Shown here one piece after another: positions 19,657-28,707 of a DNA stretch of 64,000 nt (positions are counted from its first letter, which is position 1; each line of letters opens with the position of its first letter). The translations under genes and the position numbers were made by a program. The notes below the pieces were generated by a model, which was given only the letters and a program-made list of their open reading frames with translations, was not told the origin of the DNA and did no database searches. The DNA is taken from contig JBFMDH010000001.1 in assembly GCA_040754075.1 (NCBI GenBank), positions 366,903 to 430,902 on the forward strand, written 5' to 3'. This DNA comes from Acidobacteriota bacterium (GTDB taxonomy: Bacteria > Acidobacteriota > Blastocatellia > UBA7656).

Positions 19657-20346
19657 ATGAAAACCATCACAAAAACCGCAATTGCCGGTGGTACGGGATT
19701 GCTTGCCGCTTATTTTCTGTTAATTCGTCCGCAACAATCAAAATGCAAAGCTGCTTTATTAAAGAGCGAAGAAGTTCAGGAAAAATTTAACCGGCTGCCG
19801 CTTAAAGCGCATCATTTTCTGGCGGGAATTCCCATGCATAGTCTCGATTACCTTCAACTAAAAGGCGGGCGCGAAAAGCTGACCATCGCAGAAATTTACA
19901 ACGCCACCGGTTTAAGCGATATGAGCAATGTCGAACTGGGATTCGGAACAAAAGCCCTGTTTGGACTGCGAACCTTGATTGGAAAAGTGATGCATTGGGA
20001 CGAGGTGCCTGAACTTGTCGAAACGAATTCTTATCTGTCGCGACTTGGCGAAGCAGAACGCGCGAAATCATTGATTCCGCCGGGTGAAATCAGGGGTATC
20101 AGCCGGGTTCTGTATTGCTATGAAAACGAGATGCTTCTGGAAATTATTAATCAAACGGTGCATTGTTTCTGGCTTTTGGCTTCGGAACCGACGGCAGATG
20201 GTTATGGGCTTTACAACGCGGTTTACGTCAAACATCTGAATTGGCGCACCCCGATTTATATGACGCTCATTTCGCCGATTCTGAAAGAGGTCATTTATCC
20301 GGCAATCGACAAAAGTATGCAGCAAAACTGGGAGCGATACAGCTGA
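19657..20346 (+). CDS. DUF2867-like membrane-anchored protein
   Basis: 229 aa with AAAGGAGTGAGGTT before the ATG. A single N-terminal hydrophobic segment at 6-24 may be an anchor. The body has LRTLIGKVMHWDE, ENEMLLEIINQTVHCFWLL and the C-terminal pattern NAVYVKHLNWRTPIYMTLI followed by YPAIDKS, which resembles DUF2867 proteins, some fused to NAD(P)-binding oxidoreductases. The function is not known. It probably forms an operon with the next two genes (16-nt and 58-nt gaps). Confidence 0.7.
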   Translation: MKTITKTAIAGGTGLLAAYFLLIRPQQSKCKAALLKSEEVQEKFNRLPLKAHHFLAGIPMHSLDYLQLKGGREKLTIAEIYNATGLSDMSNVELGFGTKALFGLRTLIGKVMHWDEVPELVETNSYLSRLGEAERAKSLIPPGEIRGISRVLYCYENEMLLEIINQTVHCFWLLASEPTADGYGLYNAVYVKHLNWRTPIYMTLISPILKEVIYPAIDKSMQQNWERYS

Positions 20347-20365
20347 AATAGTTTGAGGGGGAGTG

Positions 20366-21481
20366 ATGAAAAGAAGGAAATTTATTGGTCTTGTCGGCGG
20401 AGCCATTCCCGTAGCGGGCGCAACATTTTATTTGTTGAGCGATAAAAGTAACCTTTCGAGGGAGAACATAAAATCAGGTGACATCAGTAACGGAATTCTC
20501 GAATCGGATGAAAGAGAGATTTTGTTTCTCGCCTCGTTGGCTCCGAGTGGTCACAATACGCAACCGTGGTTTGTTCAATATCTTGAGCCTTACCATTGGC
20601 TTATTGGAAATGATAAAAGCCGATGGCTTCCCGCTGTTGACCCTAACCAAAGGGAAACGATTTTGTCTATCGGGGCTTTCGTTCAAAATCTGGAATACGC
20701 CGCTGCTGCCTTCGGTTATCGGTGCAATTGGAATTTATTAGCGAGGAATAATCAGGATGAACAGGTCATAAAAGTTCGACTCAACAAAACCCCAGCAAAA
20801 ATTGATTTTGACATCGCAAAAATACGCAACCGCCGAACGATGCGCTCAAACTTTTTGAACGAGGTATTGAAAAACGAAGACCTTGATTACCTTGTCAACA
20901 CAGAATCGGAATTCATTCACTATTTGCCAGTCACCGGCAAAGAGAGTCAATTCATCAGTGAGCAAACCATTGAAGCCAATCGTCTGCAAGCCTATCGTGA
21001 CCCGGCACAACACGAGTTAGCTGAGTGGATTAGATTTTCAAGCAAAGATGCCCAGGCGTACCGCGATGGATTGACCACCGCCGGTATGGAAATTGAAGGG
21101 ATATCGGGTTGGCTGGTAAGAAATTTTTATAACAAAAATGATGTGATGAAGATTGATTTCAGAGAGCGTGGTCTGGATAGAATCAGACAACAGGTCTCGA
21201 AATCGGCAGGTTGGATTCTGATTACCGCTAAAGATAATGCCGTAGAAACCCTGATTGAAACAGGAAGCAGAATGCAAAGACTTTTCCTGAACGTCAGGGA
21301 TAGAAATATCGCCATTCATCCGATGACCCAGATTCTGGAAGAAGCATCAACCGGGCAAACCCTCAATCAAGCCATCGGAATAAGCGATACGATTCATTTC
21401 ATCTTACGGACGGGGTATGTGAAAAATTACTTGCCACCGGTTTCGCTTCGTCGGCCTCCTGGCTGGTTTGTCAGGAAATAA
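20366..21481 (+). CDS. Acg-like nitroreductase family protein with Tat-type signal
   Basis: About 371 aa from ATG 20366; GAGGGGGAG lies just upstream and GTG 20363 is an alternative. The N-terminus MKRRKFIGLVGGA looks like a twin-arginine signal. APSGHNTQPW (about residue 70) matches the flavin-binding start of Acg-type nitroreductases, and a second half-domain contains NRRTMRSNF. Acg proteins are degenerate nitroreductases tied to stress and dormancy in actinobacteria; FMN binding here is plausible but not provable by reading. Confidence 0.75.
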   Translation: MKRRKFIGLVGGAIPVAGATFYLLSDKSNLSRENIKSGDISNGILESDEREILFLASLAPSGHNTQPWFVQYLEPYHWLIGNDKSRWLPAVDPNQRETILSIGAFVQNLEYAAAAFGYRCNWNLLARNNQDEQVIKVRLNKTPAKIDFDIAKIRNRRTMRSNFLNEVLKNEDLDYLVNTESEFIHYLPVTGKESQFISEQTIEANRLQAYRDPAQHELAEWIRFSSKDAQAYRDGLTTAGMEIEGISGWLVRNFYNKNDVMKIDFRERGLDRIRQQVSKSAGWILITAKDNAVETLIETGSRMQRLFLNVRDRNIAIHPMTQILEEASTGQTLNQAIGISDTIHFILRTGYVKNYLPPVSLRRPPGWFVRK

Positions 21482-21539
21482 AACAGGTGGTTCCAGATGC
21501 CGCAAATTAGGTAACCGTAAATCTGTGAAGGAGACAACA

Positions 21540-21881
21540 ATGATAGTTGCACTAAAAACTTTGTTTTCTCTAGTTGTCGCAATCCACGGATTAATCCATT
21601 GGATGGGTTTTGCAAAAGCCTTCAACTTTGCTGAGATGAGTCAATTAACGCAGCCGATCTCTCGATTTCAAGGGCTGATTTGGTTACTTGCCGCCGTGCT
21701 CTTTTTACTGACCATCCCGGTTTTTCTGCTGCGGCAGAATTGGTGGTGGCTGATTGCTTTGCCCGCAATCGCAATTTCGCAGTTCATAATTATTTGTTCA
21801 TGGCAGGATGCAAAATTCGGCACCATTGCCAATGTCATTGTTCTTGTTGTAATCGTGCTTAGTTGGAGTGTGAAGTTTTAA
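21540..21881 (+). CDS. Small three-helix membrane protein
   Basis: 113 aa from ATG 21540, set by AAGGAG 6 nt upstream. Three to four hydrophobic segments contain AIHGLIHWMGFAKAF and QLTQPISRFQGLIWLLA. A similar HGLIH...GFVKAF segment is familiar to me from the membrane half of larger DUF6544-type proteins; here it stands alone, perhaps a split form. Function unknown. It is the last gene of the 19.6-21.9 kb operon and converges on the 23147-21888 gene. Confidence 0.7.
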   Translation: MIVALKTLFSLVVAIHGLIHWMGFAKAFNFAEMSQLTQPISRFQGLIWLLAAVLFLLTIPVFLLRQNWWWLIALPAIAISQFIIICSWQDAKFGTIANVIVLVVIVLSWSVKF

Positions 21882-21887
21882 CCAAAC

Positions 21888-23147
21888 CTACTTCGCAAAT
21901 CGCAAACTGCGCCAGTTGGTTTCGCTCATTTGCTCTGCCGATTGATTGAAAGCCAGCACCCGCCAGCGCAATTTGCCATCCAGGGATTTTTCTTTTAACC
22001 ACGAAGGGGCGCGATAGCTGTTGATACCTGCCGGAAGCAATGCCGAATGAATCGTCTGTTCCTGCGCGTCAACCATTTCAAGGCGATAAAAAGCCGCGCC
22101 CGTCGCCTCCGCCCAAATAAACTCTAGCGCTTCATTTGAATTTTTTATTGCACCTTCACCGGGAAGCAATAAAGACAATGCGCCTTTTGTCACAACCGCT
22201 TCACCGCCGCCGATAAAATAACGCAAATAAGGCAGCGGGAAACCTGCAACCGCGCCGCTATGCACAATGCCTGTGCCTGCGCCGACCGCGGCTAAATTTG
22301 AATCGGCTTCTTTATCATCCACTGCTTCGATTCTGAGCAAAACCAGATACTGACCTTCGGCGAGATTCGGTAAATGTGATGCATCTGGTCCCGGTAAAAT
22401 ATATTTTCCAACCGGCGGCAGGAAAACATTAAAGGTGGCAAGTTGCGTATAGCGTCGCTGTTTGCCGCGTTCTTCTACAGGCAAAGTCGCTTCGGTGAGC
22501 AGGTCGCGATTATCGGGAATCTCTTCACCGGGTTTGACAACCTCCCAACGACCTTTGAGCCGTCCTGTGCCGTTGTAAGCGATTTGAGCCTGTATTTTCG
22601 GGGCTTTTTCACCGCTTTTTAAAAACGCTATCGGCTTGTCGGAATCAAAAACGAGTTTGACATCGGTCAAAGCAAACGGGCTGCGCGCCCCGCCCCCGGT
22701 CATGCGACAAGTCACCACGACATATTGATCGGGGCGTCCGGCGGTCAGGCTCACAAACCTGCGAACATAAAAAAACACCGAATCATTACCGGCAGCAGCA
22801 TTTTGATAGGCGCGGTGTGACACCGATGTCGGAATCGTCATGATGTCCGTGTAAGAATCGTTGGCGCTCAAAGTCGATTGATTGTAACGCACAGGCAAAC
22901 ACCCATAGACGGTTGCCGGATTGGGTTTGAACCCAAGGTCGGGCGCGGCAGCAATGAGTTCGCTGCTCCAACAGGCTTCAACCGGACGATAGCCCTGCAA
23001 ATTGCCGAAGGTTAAAAACACTGTGGTCGGCGCGTGGGCATTGACATTGACGCCCGTGGGATTGACTTTGATGGTTTGCGCCAAAGTGGTTTGGTGAATT
23101 GTGAGCATTGAGAAAAATACAAGCGTGTAAAGAAAATATTTTTTCAT
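21888..23147 (-). CDS. Secreted beta-rich protein, last gene of the barrel operon
   Basis: 419 aa with a clear signal peptide (about 1-23, ending TTLAQ). Not recognised as a named family. The first part (ValAsn-rich, with CWSSE and CRMTGGG) looks like an Ig-like beta sandwich. The last 100 residues (EFIWAEATGAAFYRLEMVD, LRWRVLAFN) look like a fibronectin-type domain with the W...A..YRLEV pattern. The start follows the stop of the barrel gene by 9 nt on the same strand, with GGAGGCAGC before the ATG. It is probably a periplasmic or surface partner of the barrel protein. Confidence 0.75.
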   Translation of the reverse strand: MKKYFLYTLVFFSMLTIHQTTLAQTIKVNPTGVNVNAHAPTTVFLTFGNLQGYRPVEACWSSELIAAAPDLGFKPNPATVYGCLPVRYNQSTLSANDSYTDIMTIPTSVSHRAYQNAAAGNDSVFFYVRRFVSLTAGRPDQYVVVTCRMTGGGARSPFALTDVKLVFDSDKPIAFLKSGEKAPKIQAQIAYNGTGRLKGRWEVVKPGEEIPDNRDLLTEATLPVEERGKQRRYTQLATFNVFLPPVGKYILPGPDASHLPNLAEGQYLVLLRIEAVDDKEADSNLAAVGAGTGIVHSGAVAGFPLPYLRYFIGGGEAVVTKGALSLLLPGEGAIKNSNEALEFIWAEATGAAFYRLEMVDAQEQTIHSALLPAGINSYRAPSWLKEKSLDGKLRWRVLAFNQSAEQMSETNWRSLRFAK

Positions 23148-23156
23148 TGCTGCCTC

Positions 23157-25367
23157 CTAAAAGAATGTGAAACTCAAGCCGGTGTTGAGGGTTTCGATTT
23201 TCGTCAGGTTGTTAAATCCAAACACGCGGTCAAAGGCGCTGGCATAACGATTGGCATAGCGAATAAAAAATTGCCCCTGCACTTTGCGATAACGGCTCTT
23301 TTCGGAAATGAACCGGTAAGCCATTTGTAAATCGAATTCCGCATTGCGATTGCGACTGGTTTGCGCAAGGTCGCCCGCGCCGCTTCCCGAAATATTTGCC
23401 GTAAATGTCAGGCTGTTGGTGACGCGCCAGTTGATTGCCGAAGTCAGTCGCAAGGTGCGGTCGGTGCGGTTGGCTTCAACATTAGTGGCGCGCTCAAAAT
23501 TCAAATCGAAAGTTAAATCAACTCTGCCAAGTGAAGGCAGCCCCAATAAAAAGCCGTTCACCAGATTTTTTAAATCGGCGCGCTCACGACCCGGTTGGCG
23601 ATTGTCTTGAAACGAACGATTAAAGCGATAGCCGAAACGCAGGGATTTCGCCTGCCACTCAGCAGTGAAATTTTGATTTGAGCTGAGTTGATTGGGAATT
23701 TGACTGGGGCTGTCAAAGCCTGCGCTGATTGGGGAATTTCCGCCGAATTGCTGCACGCGGTCAAAGGTGTAACCGAGGCGCGGCAACCACGCAGAAGGTT
23801 TATCGGGTTTGCCGATAAACGACGCCAGCGGCATGCCGATGACCAATGCGTTGCGCCGCGTGAGCGTCGTTAGTACCGATGGAATATTGGCGAGGTTATC
23901 GTTGAAACGTTGGTGGGTCACTACCGCATTTAATTCGCCGATTGTGCCAACCAATTCATATTGATTTTGCAAACGGTCGGCTTGGGTGAACGTGGCAACG
24001 CTGCGGAAAAGTGGCGCGACGCGCTCGTGTTTGAGATTAAAGATAAGCGAAGCTTGTTTGCTTTCGCTGAGTTTGCGGTTTTGCAATATGGCGTAACTTG
24101 CATCGATGTATTCGGCATTGCGCGCGGTTGATTGCACCGGTACGACAGCGCGGTCTTGATTGAGTAGATTGTCTGCCGGATTGGTAAAGCGGCTGCGGGC
24201 GAATCCGCCATCGAGTTTAAAGCGTTGCGCCGGGTCGCTGGCAATGACGCGAAAGCTCAAGCCTTTGCTCTGTTCGGCATCGGTTACATTGCCTTGATTG
24301 AAATTGCTCACAGGAAGCAGTGAACCGTGAAGAATGCCGGTTTCAACGCGAAAGCCGCCGGGTCGTTTGGGCGCGAGTTCAATGCCGAGCGTGCCGGTGA
24401 TGATTTGATGTTTGCGATTCGTAAGTCCTAAGAAATTGGCAAAGCCGACAATGCTTGAGCCGTTCATTGCCGCCACCGAAAAATCAGCTTTGGAAGTAAT
24501 TGGAATGGTTAGTGTAATGCCGCGACTTGAAAAACTGTTAATCAAATGGCGGTTGGTTCCAAATGCGATATGTCCGACCTGCGCTTTCATTTTGCCGACA
24601 TTGAATTGCATCAGGTAGCTTGCGAGGTCAAAGCGCGGGGCTTCATTGCCCAGTTGAGCGAAGCGCAGAGCTTCCTGTTGGAAACTCGAACCTGCAACAT
24701 CAAACTGGCTCTGGTAGCCGGTTTCGCCGTTTGTCATTTCGGATTTGAAAGAACCCTGGATGATGAAGTCGGTGAACTGAGAACGCGCTGGCGCATTGGT
24801 GTCGGGAAAGTGAAACTCCTGTAGTTGAGATTTAATCCCAACCGTTAAGGCAGGCGTGATGCCGACTTTTTCGACAAATCGCTTCTTCTTACTATTGGCG
24901 CTTTGCCCCGCATCCGCAGTTTCCACAGGTGCAGCGGACGGTTGCAGTTGTGTTTGTTGATTCGGTTCCGCAATTTTCAAAGTGAATTGTCCAATGGTTT
25001 TCCACTCGTTGGTTGCAGATACCAGGTAAACCGTAATCGCATTTTCGCCCACAGGAAGTTGCACCAGTTTAGGCGTGAAAGTGAATCTCTGCTCTGTGGC
25101 AACAAAAAAAGCGGTCATATCGGTTTTGCCGATAATCACTGCAAGGCGACCCTCCGCAGTGGTGAGCGGGCGATTTAACCGAAAGCTGATGGCTTCGGTT
25201 TTTAAGACCATCGGTTTATCCGCGAAATCGGCGGTGATAGCAATATCCTGAGCATAAATTTTCATCAACCAGCCGAGTAAACCCGAAAGCAGAACGATTT
25301 CGATGGTCAGCGCGGTCAGTTTGATTCGCCTGATTTTTTTCTTGGTTGAGATTTTTTTGCACATCAT
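23157..25367 (-). CDS. Predicted outer-membrane beta-barrel protein
   Basis: About 736 aa from ATG 25367 (GTGAGGG upstream; TTG 25370 is one codon earlier). A signal anchor at 15-40 is followed by an Ig-like domain (to about 130), a low-complexity QPSAAPVETADAGQ linker and some 550 residues of alternating polar/hydrophobic strands. It ends LNTGLSFTFF; the terminal Phe is typical of outer-membrane barrels. No plug or TonB box was recognised. The operon position suggests an outer-membrane component working with the secreted proteins encoded on each side. Confidence 0.75.
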   Translation of the reverse strand: MMCKKISTKKKIRRIKLTALTIEIVLLSGLLGWLMKIYAQDIAITADFADKPMVLKTEAISFRLNRPLTTAEGRLAVIIGKTDMTAFFVATEQRFTFTPKLVQLPVGENAITVYLVSATNEWKTIGQFTLKIAEPNQQTQLQPSAAPVETADAGQSANSKKKRFVEKVGITPALTVGIKSQLQEFHFPDTNAPARSQFTDFIIQGSFKSEMTNGETGYQSQFDVAGSSFQQEALRFAQLGNEAPRFDLASYLMQFNVGKMKAQVGHIAFGTNRHLINSFSSRGITLTIPITSKADFSVAAMNGSSIVGFANFLGLTNRKHQIITGTLGIELAPKRPGGFRVETGILHGSLLPVSNFNQGNVTDAEQSKGLSFRVIASDPAQRFKLDGGFARSRFTNPADNLLNQDRAVVPVQSTARNAEYIDASYAILQNRKLSESKQASLIFNLKHERVAPLFRSVATFTQADRLQNQYELVGTIGELNAVVTHQRFNDNLANIPSVLTTLTRRNALVIGMPLASFIGKPDKPSAWLPRLGYTFDRVQQFGGNSPISAGFDSPSQIPNQLSSNQNFTAEWQAKSLRFGYRFNRSFQDNRQPGRERADLKNLVNGFLLGLPSLGRVDLTFDLNFERATNVEANRTDRTLRLTSAINWRVTNSLTFTANISGSGAGDLAQTSRNRNAEFDLQMAYRFISEKSRYRKVQGQFFIRYANRYASAFDRVFGFNNLTKIETLNTGLSFTFF

Positions 25368-25468
25368 CAAGCCCTCACTTGTTGCGCCGCGGCGCAGTTA
25401 AAGACCGGAAGGAATAAAAAACGACCTTTGAAAAGTGTGTGAATGAATGTTGCGTCTGAAAATCTCGG

Positions 25469-26242
25469 TTAAAGACTCGGCGTGAAAATAATTTTCAGAC
25501 GACCTTTGATCTTTTGCTGGTTATCGTTTTGCACTCTGACCAGCCAGCGAATGCCGCTGTCCAATTCCTGTGAGGTAGCCAGGTGTTCGATTCGTAAAGG
25601 GCTTGCGCCTTGTTTGCGGGCAATGGTTCGCGAACTGCTTGAATGGATAAGGCTGAAGGTGAGCGGTACACTGGCGCTGGCATTGCTATCGGATTCCCAT
25701 TCGATTTCCACAATGACGCGCCCCGGAGCGATCAGGTTGAAAGGGATTTCCTGAGCGTTGCCGGAATCCGTCAGCGTGAATTGAGTATCTACAAAAGTGC
25801 GTGTGGCAGCCGGTATGGTGATTCGCAATTTTCCGTTTAATTCCTGAGCGTTCGTTGGTGTTGCACGAGAAAGTTTGATTGCCCATTTGGCAGCGCGCCG
25901 CGCATTGAATGAATCGACTTCCGGTTCACTGGCGCGATATTCCAGGCGCAAGCTGTTGTTGGCTTCGGCGACGGCTGCCTGACTGCCATCCGGTCTTGTC
26001 AGCGTGAGTTTGAGAGACACCAGAGCCGCTTGTTGATGAGGATTTTTCCAATTGGCGTCGACGATGATTTTGCCGCCACTGAGCACCGGAAACTGGGCGG
26101 TGAACTCGCTTCGGGCATCCGGCGATAATGCGAAAGGGAATTCGAGAATGCGAGTGTTCGCCAGCGCCGTCTGTAAGTTGATGGATGTCGGCAAGAGTAA
26201 AAGCGTCGTCGCAACAAGTATCCTGGTCAGCAAGCTTTTCAT
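25469..26242 (-). CDS. Secreted protein with two copies of a beta-sandwich (PPC-like) domain
   Basis: 257 aa, signal peptide 1-28. The rest is an internal duplication: residues 35-150 (GGKIIVDANWKN ... ELNGKLRITIP) and 155-257 (PGRVIVEIEWES ... KIKGRLKIIFTP) share the order hydrophobic strand, V-x-W, LxLTRPDG-like, LRLEY/LRIEH, W-x-(I/V)-x-(L/V), G-(K/R)-L-x-I. The fold resembles bacterial pre-peptidase C-terminal domains. A similar domain is in the next gene upstream. No catalytic motif is seen; it could bind carbohydrate or protein outside the cell. Confidence 0.72.
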   Translation of the reverse strand: MKSLLTRILVATTLLLLPTSINLQTALANTRILEFPFALSPDARSEFTAQFPVLSGGKIIVDANWKNPHQQAALVSLKLTLTRPDGSQAAVAEANNSLRLEYRASEPEVDSFNARRAAKWAIKLSRATPTNAQELNGKLRITIPAATRTFVDTQFTLTDSGNAQEIPFNLIAPGRVIVEIEWESDSNASASVPLTFSLIHSSSSRTIARKQGASPLRIEHLATSQELDSGIRWLVRVQNDNQQKIKGRLKIIFTPSL

Positions 26243-26297
26243 GGCTTTCCTCTCTTAGCGTTCGGGTGTTTCGGTTGAAAGTTTCAACAGGGAAATT

Positions 26298-26334
26298 GCA
26301 AGAGCAACGTCAAACGGAAGCGCGTTGCTCTCGC
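26298..26334 (-). terminator. Strong intra-operon hairpin
   Basis: GCAAGAGCAACG at 26298-26309 pairs with CGTTGCTCTCGC at 26323-26334 with one mismatch and a 13-nt loop. It lies between two secreted-protein genes on the minus strand. No T-run follows, so it may be a processing or partial attenuation site that lets the upstream gene be made in excess. Confidence 0.55.
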
Positions 26335-26344
26335 AAAAACTTGT

Positions 26345-27205
26345 TTAGTTGCAATCGGGCGTAAAGGTGACTTTCGGGTCAATGTTCATGGTGTCATCGT
26401 TGGTGTTGTTGGTAATTTTCAATTTCCATTGTCCCGGTTTGCAGGTTGGCACATTGTAAATCAGTCGCAATTTTGGTGTCTTATCGGCGCGAATTTCATT
26501 AGTGGAGTAGGCGATTTGATAAGCGACACTGGAGTTGGTTGAGGGATCAATCAAATCAAATCTCAACCTGACCGGAAGCGGGCCAGGCATCGGGCCAATC
26601 GCATGATTCCAGTTAGCGGTGATGACGATTTTGCCCTGTTTCAATCCTGATGAACCGCCAAGATTTTTAATCACCGAGTTGCCTTTATTGAGCGAAATCA
26701 ATCCGCCTTCAACATTGAGGCTCGAAGAACTGCTGCTGTAGTTCAGGGTGATGTTTCCGGTTACGGCATTTTCCGGCGCGCCGGGTGCGCGACGAACTCT
26801 GACTCTCCAGGGGTTGGAACAAGGTTGATTGCTGGCGGCACCGGCTAAACTGATAGTCTTTTCCGGGATGGTCACAGTAACGGTTTTGGTATCGACGACG
26901 GGACCTTCCTGACCTTGGGAAGCGCCCGGCTGGCGAAGTTCGATGAGCACCGGAACATCATTTTGGGTGCCGGGGTCGCCGAGTCGTTTTAATCTCACGG
27001 AGACGGTGACGCCTTGACCGCAGGGCACAGAAAAGGTTCTGAAATGGGAAGTGCTTTGTCCGGTTCCGGGACCAACTTCAAAAGCTTTGGTGGTGGTTTC
27101 AGCGGCGGCTTTCGGGGTCAGTGCGCCAAAGAGACTGAATACGGTCAGTGCCATTACGGTTGCCAGGGTGCTGGCGATGCTTTTTTTCGCTAAATTGATT
27201 TTCAT
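26345..27205 (-). CDS. Secreted protein sharing the beta-sandwich domain of its neighbour
   Basis: 286 aa with AGGAG 8 nt before the ATG and a signal peptide ending near KAAAE. The C-terminal half (QGKIVITANWNHA ... PVRLRFDLIDPS ... PGQWKLKITNN ... VTFTP) matches the duplicated domain of the following gene. The N-terminal half (GQGVTVSVRLKRL ... PWRVRVRRAPG ... VTGNITLNY) looks like a further divergent copy. Cysteines C62, C132 and the pair near the C-terminus could form disulphides. Its own promoter region carries the motif shared with the TPR-CHAT gene. Role unknown. Confidence 0.72.
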   Translation of the reverse strand: MKINLAKKSIASTLATVMALTVFSLFGALTPKAAAETTTKAFEVGPGTGQSTSHFRTFSVPCGQGVTVSVRLKRLGDPGTQNDVPVLIELRQPGASQGQEGPVVDTKTVTVTIPEKTISLAGAASNQPCSNPWRVRVRRAPGAPENAVTGNITLNYSSSSSSLNVEGGLISLNKGNSVIKNLGGSSGLKQGKIVITANWNHAIGPMPGPLPVRLRFDLIDPSTNSSVAYQIAYSTNEIRADKTPKLRLIYNVPTCKPGQWKLKITNNTNDDTMNIDPKVTFTPDCN

Positions 27206-27304
27206 TTGGTTTCTCCTTTTTCAGATACGCTTGGTGAATTGCTAAAGCATATCGGGTTTCAATTAATTTTTATTGAAGGCTGTTTCTTGCGCCTTCAATC
27301 CATA

Positions 27305-27339
27305 CTGGCGGGTTTGAAAAAAACATTTCAGGTTTTTTG
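27305..27339 (-). promoter_or_regulatory. Shared upstream motif, copy 2 (secreted-protein operon)
   Basis: On the minus strand the site reads CTGAAATG, 14 nt, GCCAG, flanked by A/T runs; plus-strand CTGGC is at 27305 and CATTTCAG at 27324-27331. The same blocks with the same 14-nt spacing occur at 32645-32671 before the TPR-CHAT gene. It lies about 120 nt before the ATG at 27205. It is a good candidate for the promoter or operator used by the ECF sigma factor in between. Confidence 0.55.
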
Positions 27340-27400
27340 AAGGGAAGGAAATTTTTTTAAGAGCGTGAGAAATAGTCATCCAATAACCCTTCGGAGCAAT

Positions 27401-27547
27401 GGCATGAAGTTAAGCGGCGCGGAGGTAACGCAGGTTGCCTAACCTGCGGCGGTCTTGGTCGAAGACCCCTTGAAATTTCGAGGATGGACTTTTCTAAATC
27501 GGCGCAGACTCGACCGTCTGCGCTACCGTTTTCCTTAACTTCATGCC
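27401..27547. mobile_element. MITE-like element with 14-bp terminal inverted repeats and three hairpins
   Basis: GGCATGAAGTTAAG (27401-27414) and CTTAACTTCATGCC (27534-27547) are perfect inverted termini. Inside are three stems: CGCAGGTT/AACCTGCG at 27429-27448, GGTCTT/AAGACC at 27451-27467, and GCGCAGAC/GTCTGCGC at 27502-27523. No coding frame fits. The layout is that of a small non-autonomous or REP-type element. It lies between the anti-sigma-like gene and the secreted-protein operon. Confidence 0.65.
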
Positions 27548-27578
27548 CTTGCCTGAAAGGGCGCAATTCAATGTACAA

Positions 27579-27633
27579 ATTCAACAGGCGATGCGGAGTT
27601 GATGTTATCTTCAATCCACATCGCCTGTTGAAT
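27579..27633 (-). terminator. 15-bp perfect hairpin after the anti-sigma-like gene
   Basis: ATTCAACAGGCGATG (27579-27593) pairs perfectly with CATCGCCTGTTGAAT (27619-27633), loop 25 nt. It lies 36 nt past the stop of the 28707-27670 gene, so it may end the sigma/anti-sigma transcript. There is no long T-run. Confidence 0.6.
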
Positions 27634-27669
27634 GGATGTTTTAAATTGTTTCAGTACCTGTTGCCGGTT

Positions 27670-28707
27670 TTATTGCTTTTCGGTTTTGAAGTAATAAAAA
27701 CCTGCGTCTTGAAATTTGCCCTTTCCGACGGCGCGTTTTAAGGTCAATTCATATTCGCCATTCGTGAAAATTGCAGCGGGCACGACGAGGTTCACCGCTT
27801 TACCCCAACTCGCTGAACTTGCCGCCAGCGCGTCTTTGCTCCACACCAGTGCGCCGCCGAAGGTTTTCACTTCAACACGGTATAAGCCTTTGCCATCGTC
27901 GCTTCCCAAATCGAGTTGCAGTTGAATGTGGCGGGCATTGCGCGGCAGCCGCAGCCGTTGCGGTTCATCGCTTTCATCGCGGGTTCTGCCGGATTCGAGC
28001 GCAAAAGAAATTACCGAATCGGCAATGCCGGTTTCACTTGCCGGACGAGTTTGCAGGGTTTTCTGTAAACGCTCTTTTTCAGCCTGCAACTCGGCGCGCT
28101 CTTTTTCCAATGCCTCACGGGTTTGCTGTTCGCGTTGTAGCTGTTCGTTCAATTGCTGATTGCGGTCTTGCAAATCATTGGATTGTTTTTTGGTCGCTTG
28201 ATAATCCTGTTCTATTTGACGTTGTCGGGCTTGGGCAATGTCAACCTGTGATTTGAGTCGCGAGGTTTGTGACCAAAGCCAAACTCCTGCCACGGCAAAC
28301 AGCAGCATTGCCGCTGCCATTGCTGTTTGCAAAACCAGGGCGCGCCCGCTGAGTAATCCGATTAAGCTTTGCCAAAACGATGGGCGTTCTTCTTGGCTTG
28401 AGCGATGCGCAACCGGAAGTGTTGCGGCTTCAGTGGCATTCACGGCTTCCGCCATCAAGGCTTTGACGACGGCGACCTTTTCGCGACGGGTTGAAGATTT
28501 ATCGAGTTGCGCTTCAAATAATTTTCGCTCACGCGAACTTAAAGCGCCGCGCAAATAGTTGTAAATGAGTTCATCTTCGGCGATCAGTAAATTTTGATAA
28601 AACTCATCATCTTTAAAAAAGCGTTCTTCGATTTCCAGCCGTTCGGTTTCGGATAATTCGCCGAGCAGGTATTGATTGATTAATTTTTCCTGATTTTTCA
28701 GTGTCAT
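27670..28707 (-). CDS. Membrane anti-sigma-like protein with coiled coil
   Basis: 345 aa from ATG 28707, which overlaps the sigma-factor stop as ATGA; an upstream in-frame extension is ruled out by that coupling. The N-terminal cytoplasmic part (EKLINQYLLGELSETERLEI, AEDELIYNYLRGALSSRER) resembles acidobacterial anti-sigma domains without the zinc-binding CxxC. One membrane helix is at 124-145, a long Gln/Glu-rich coiled coil at about 148-230, and a beta domain at the C-terminus (ARHIQLQLDLG, YRVEVKT, YELTLKR). It probably holds the ECF factor inactive until an envelope signal arrives (inference from family and context). Confidence 0.8.
   Translation of the reverse strand: MTLKNQEKLINQYLLGELSETERLEIEERFFKDDEFYQNLLIAEDELIYNYLRGALSSRERKLFEAQLDKSSTRREKVAVVKALMAEAVNATEAATLPVAHRSSQEERPSFWQSLIGLLSGRALVLQTAMAAAMLLFAVAGVWLWSQTSRLKSQVDIAQARQRQIEQDYQATKKQSNDLQDRNQQLNEQLQREQQTREALEKERAELQAEKERLQKTLQTRPASETGIADSVISFALESGRTRDESDEPQRLRLPRNARHIQLQLDLGSDDGKGLYRVEVKTFGGALVWSKDALAASSASWGKAVNLVVPAAIFTNGEYELTLKRAVGKGKFQDAGFYYFKTEKQ

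Noticed and set aside
27771-28256. 161-codon plus-strand frame
   Set aside because: Antisense to the anti-sigma-like gene, arising from its Gln/Glu-rich coiled coil.
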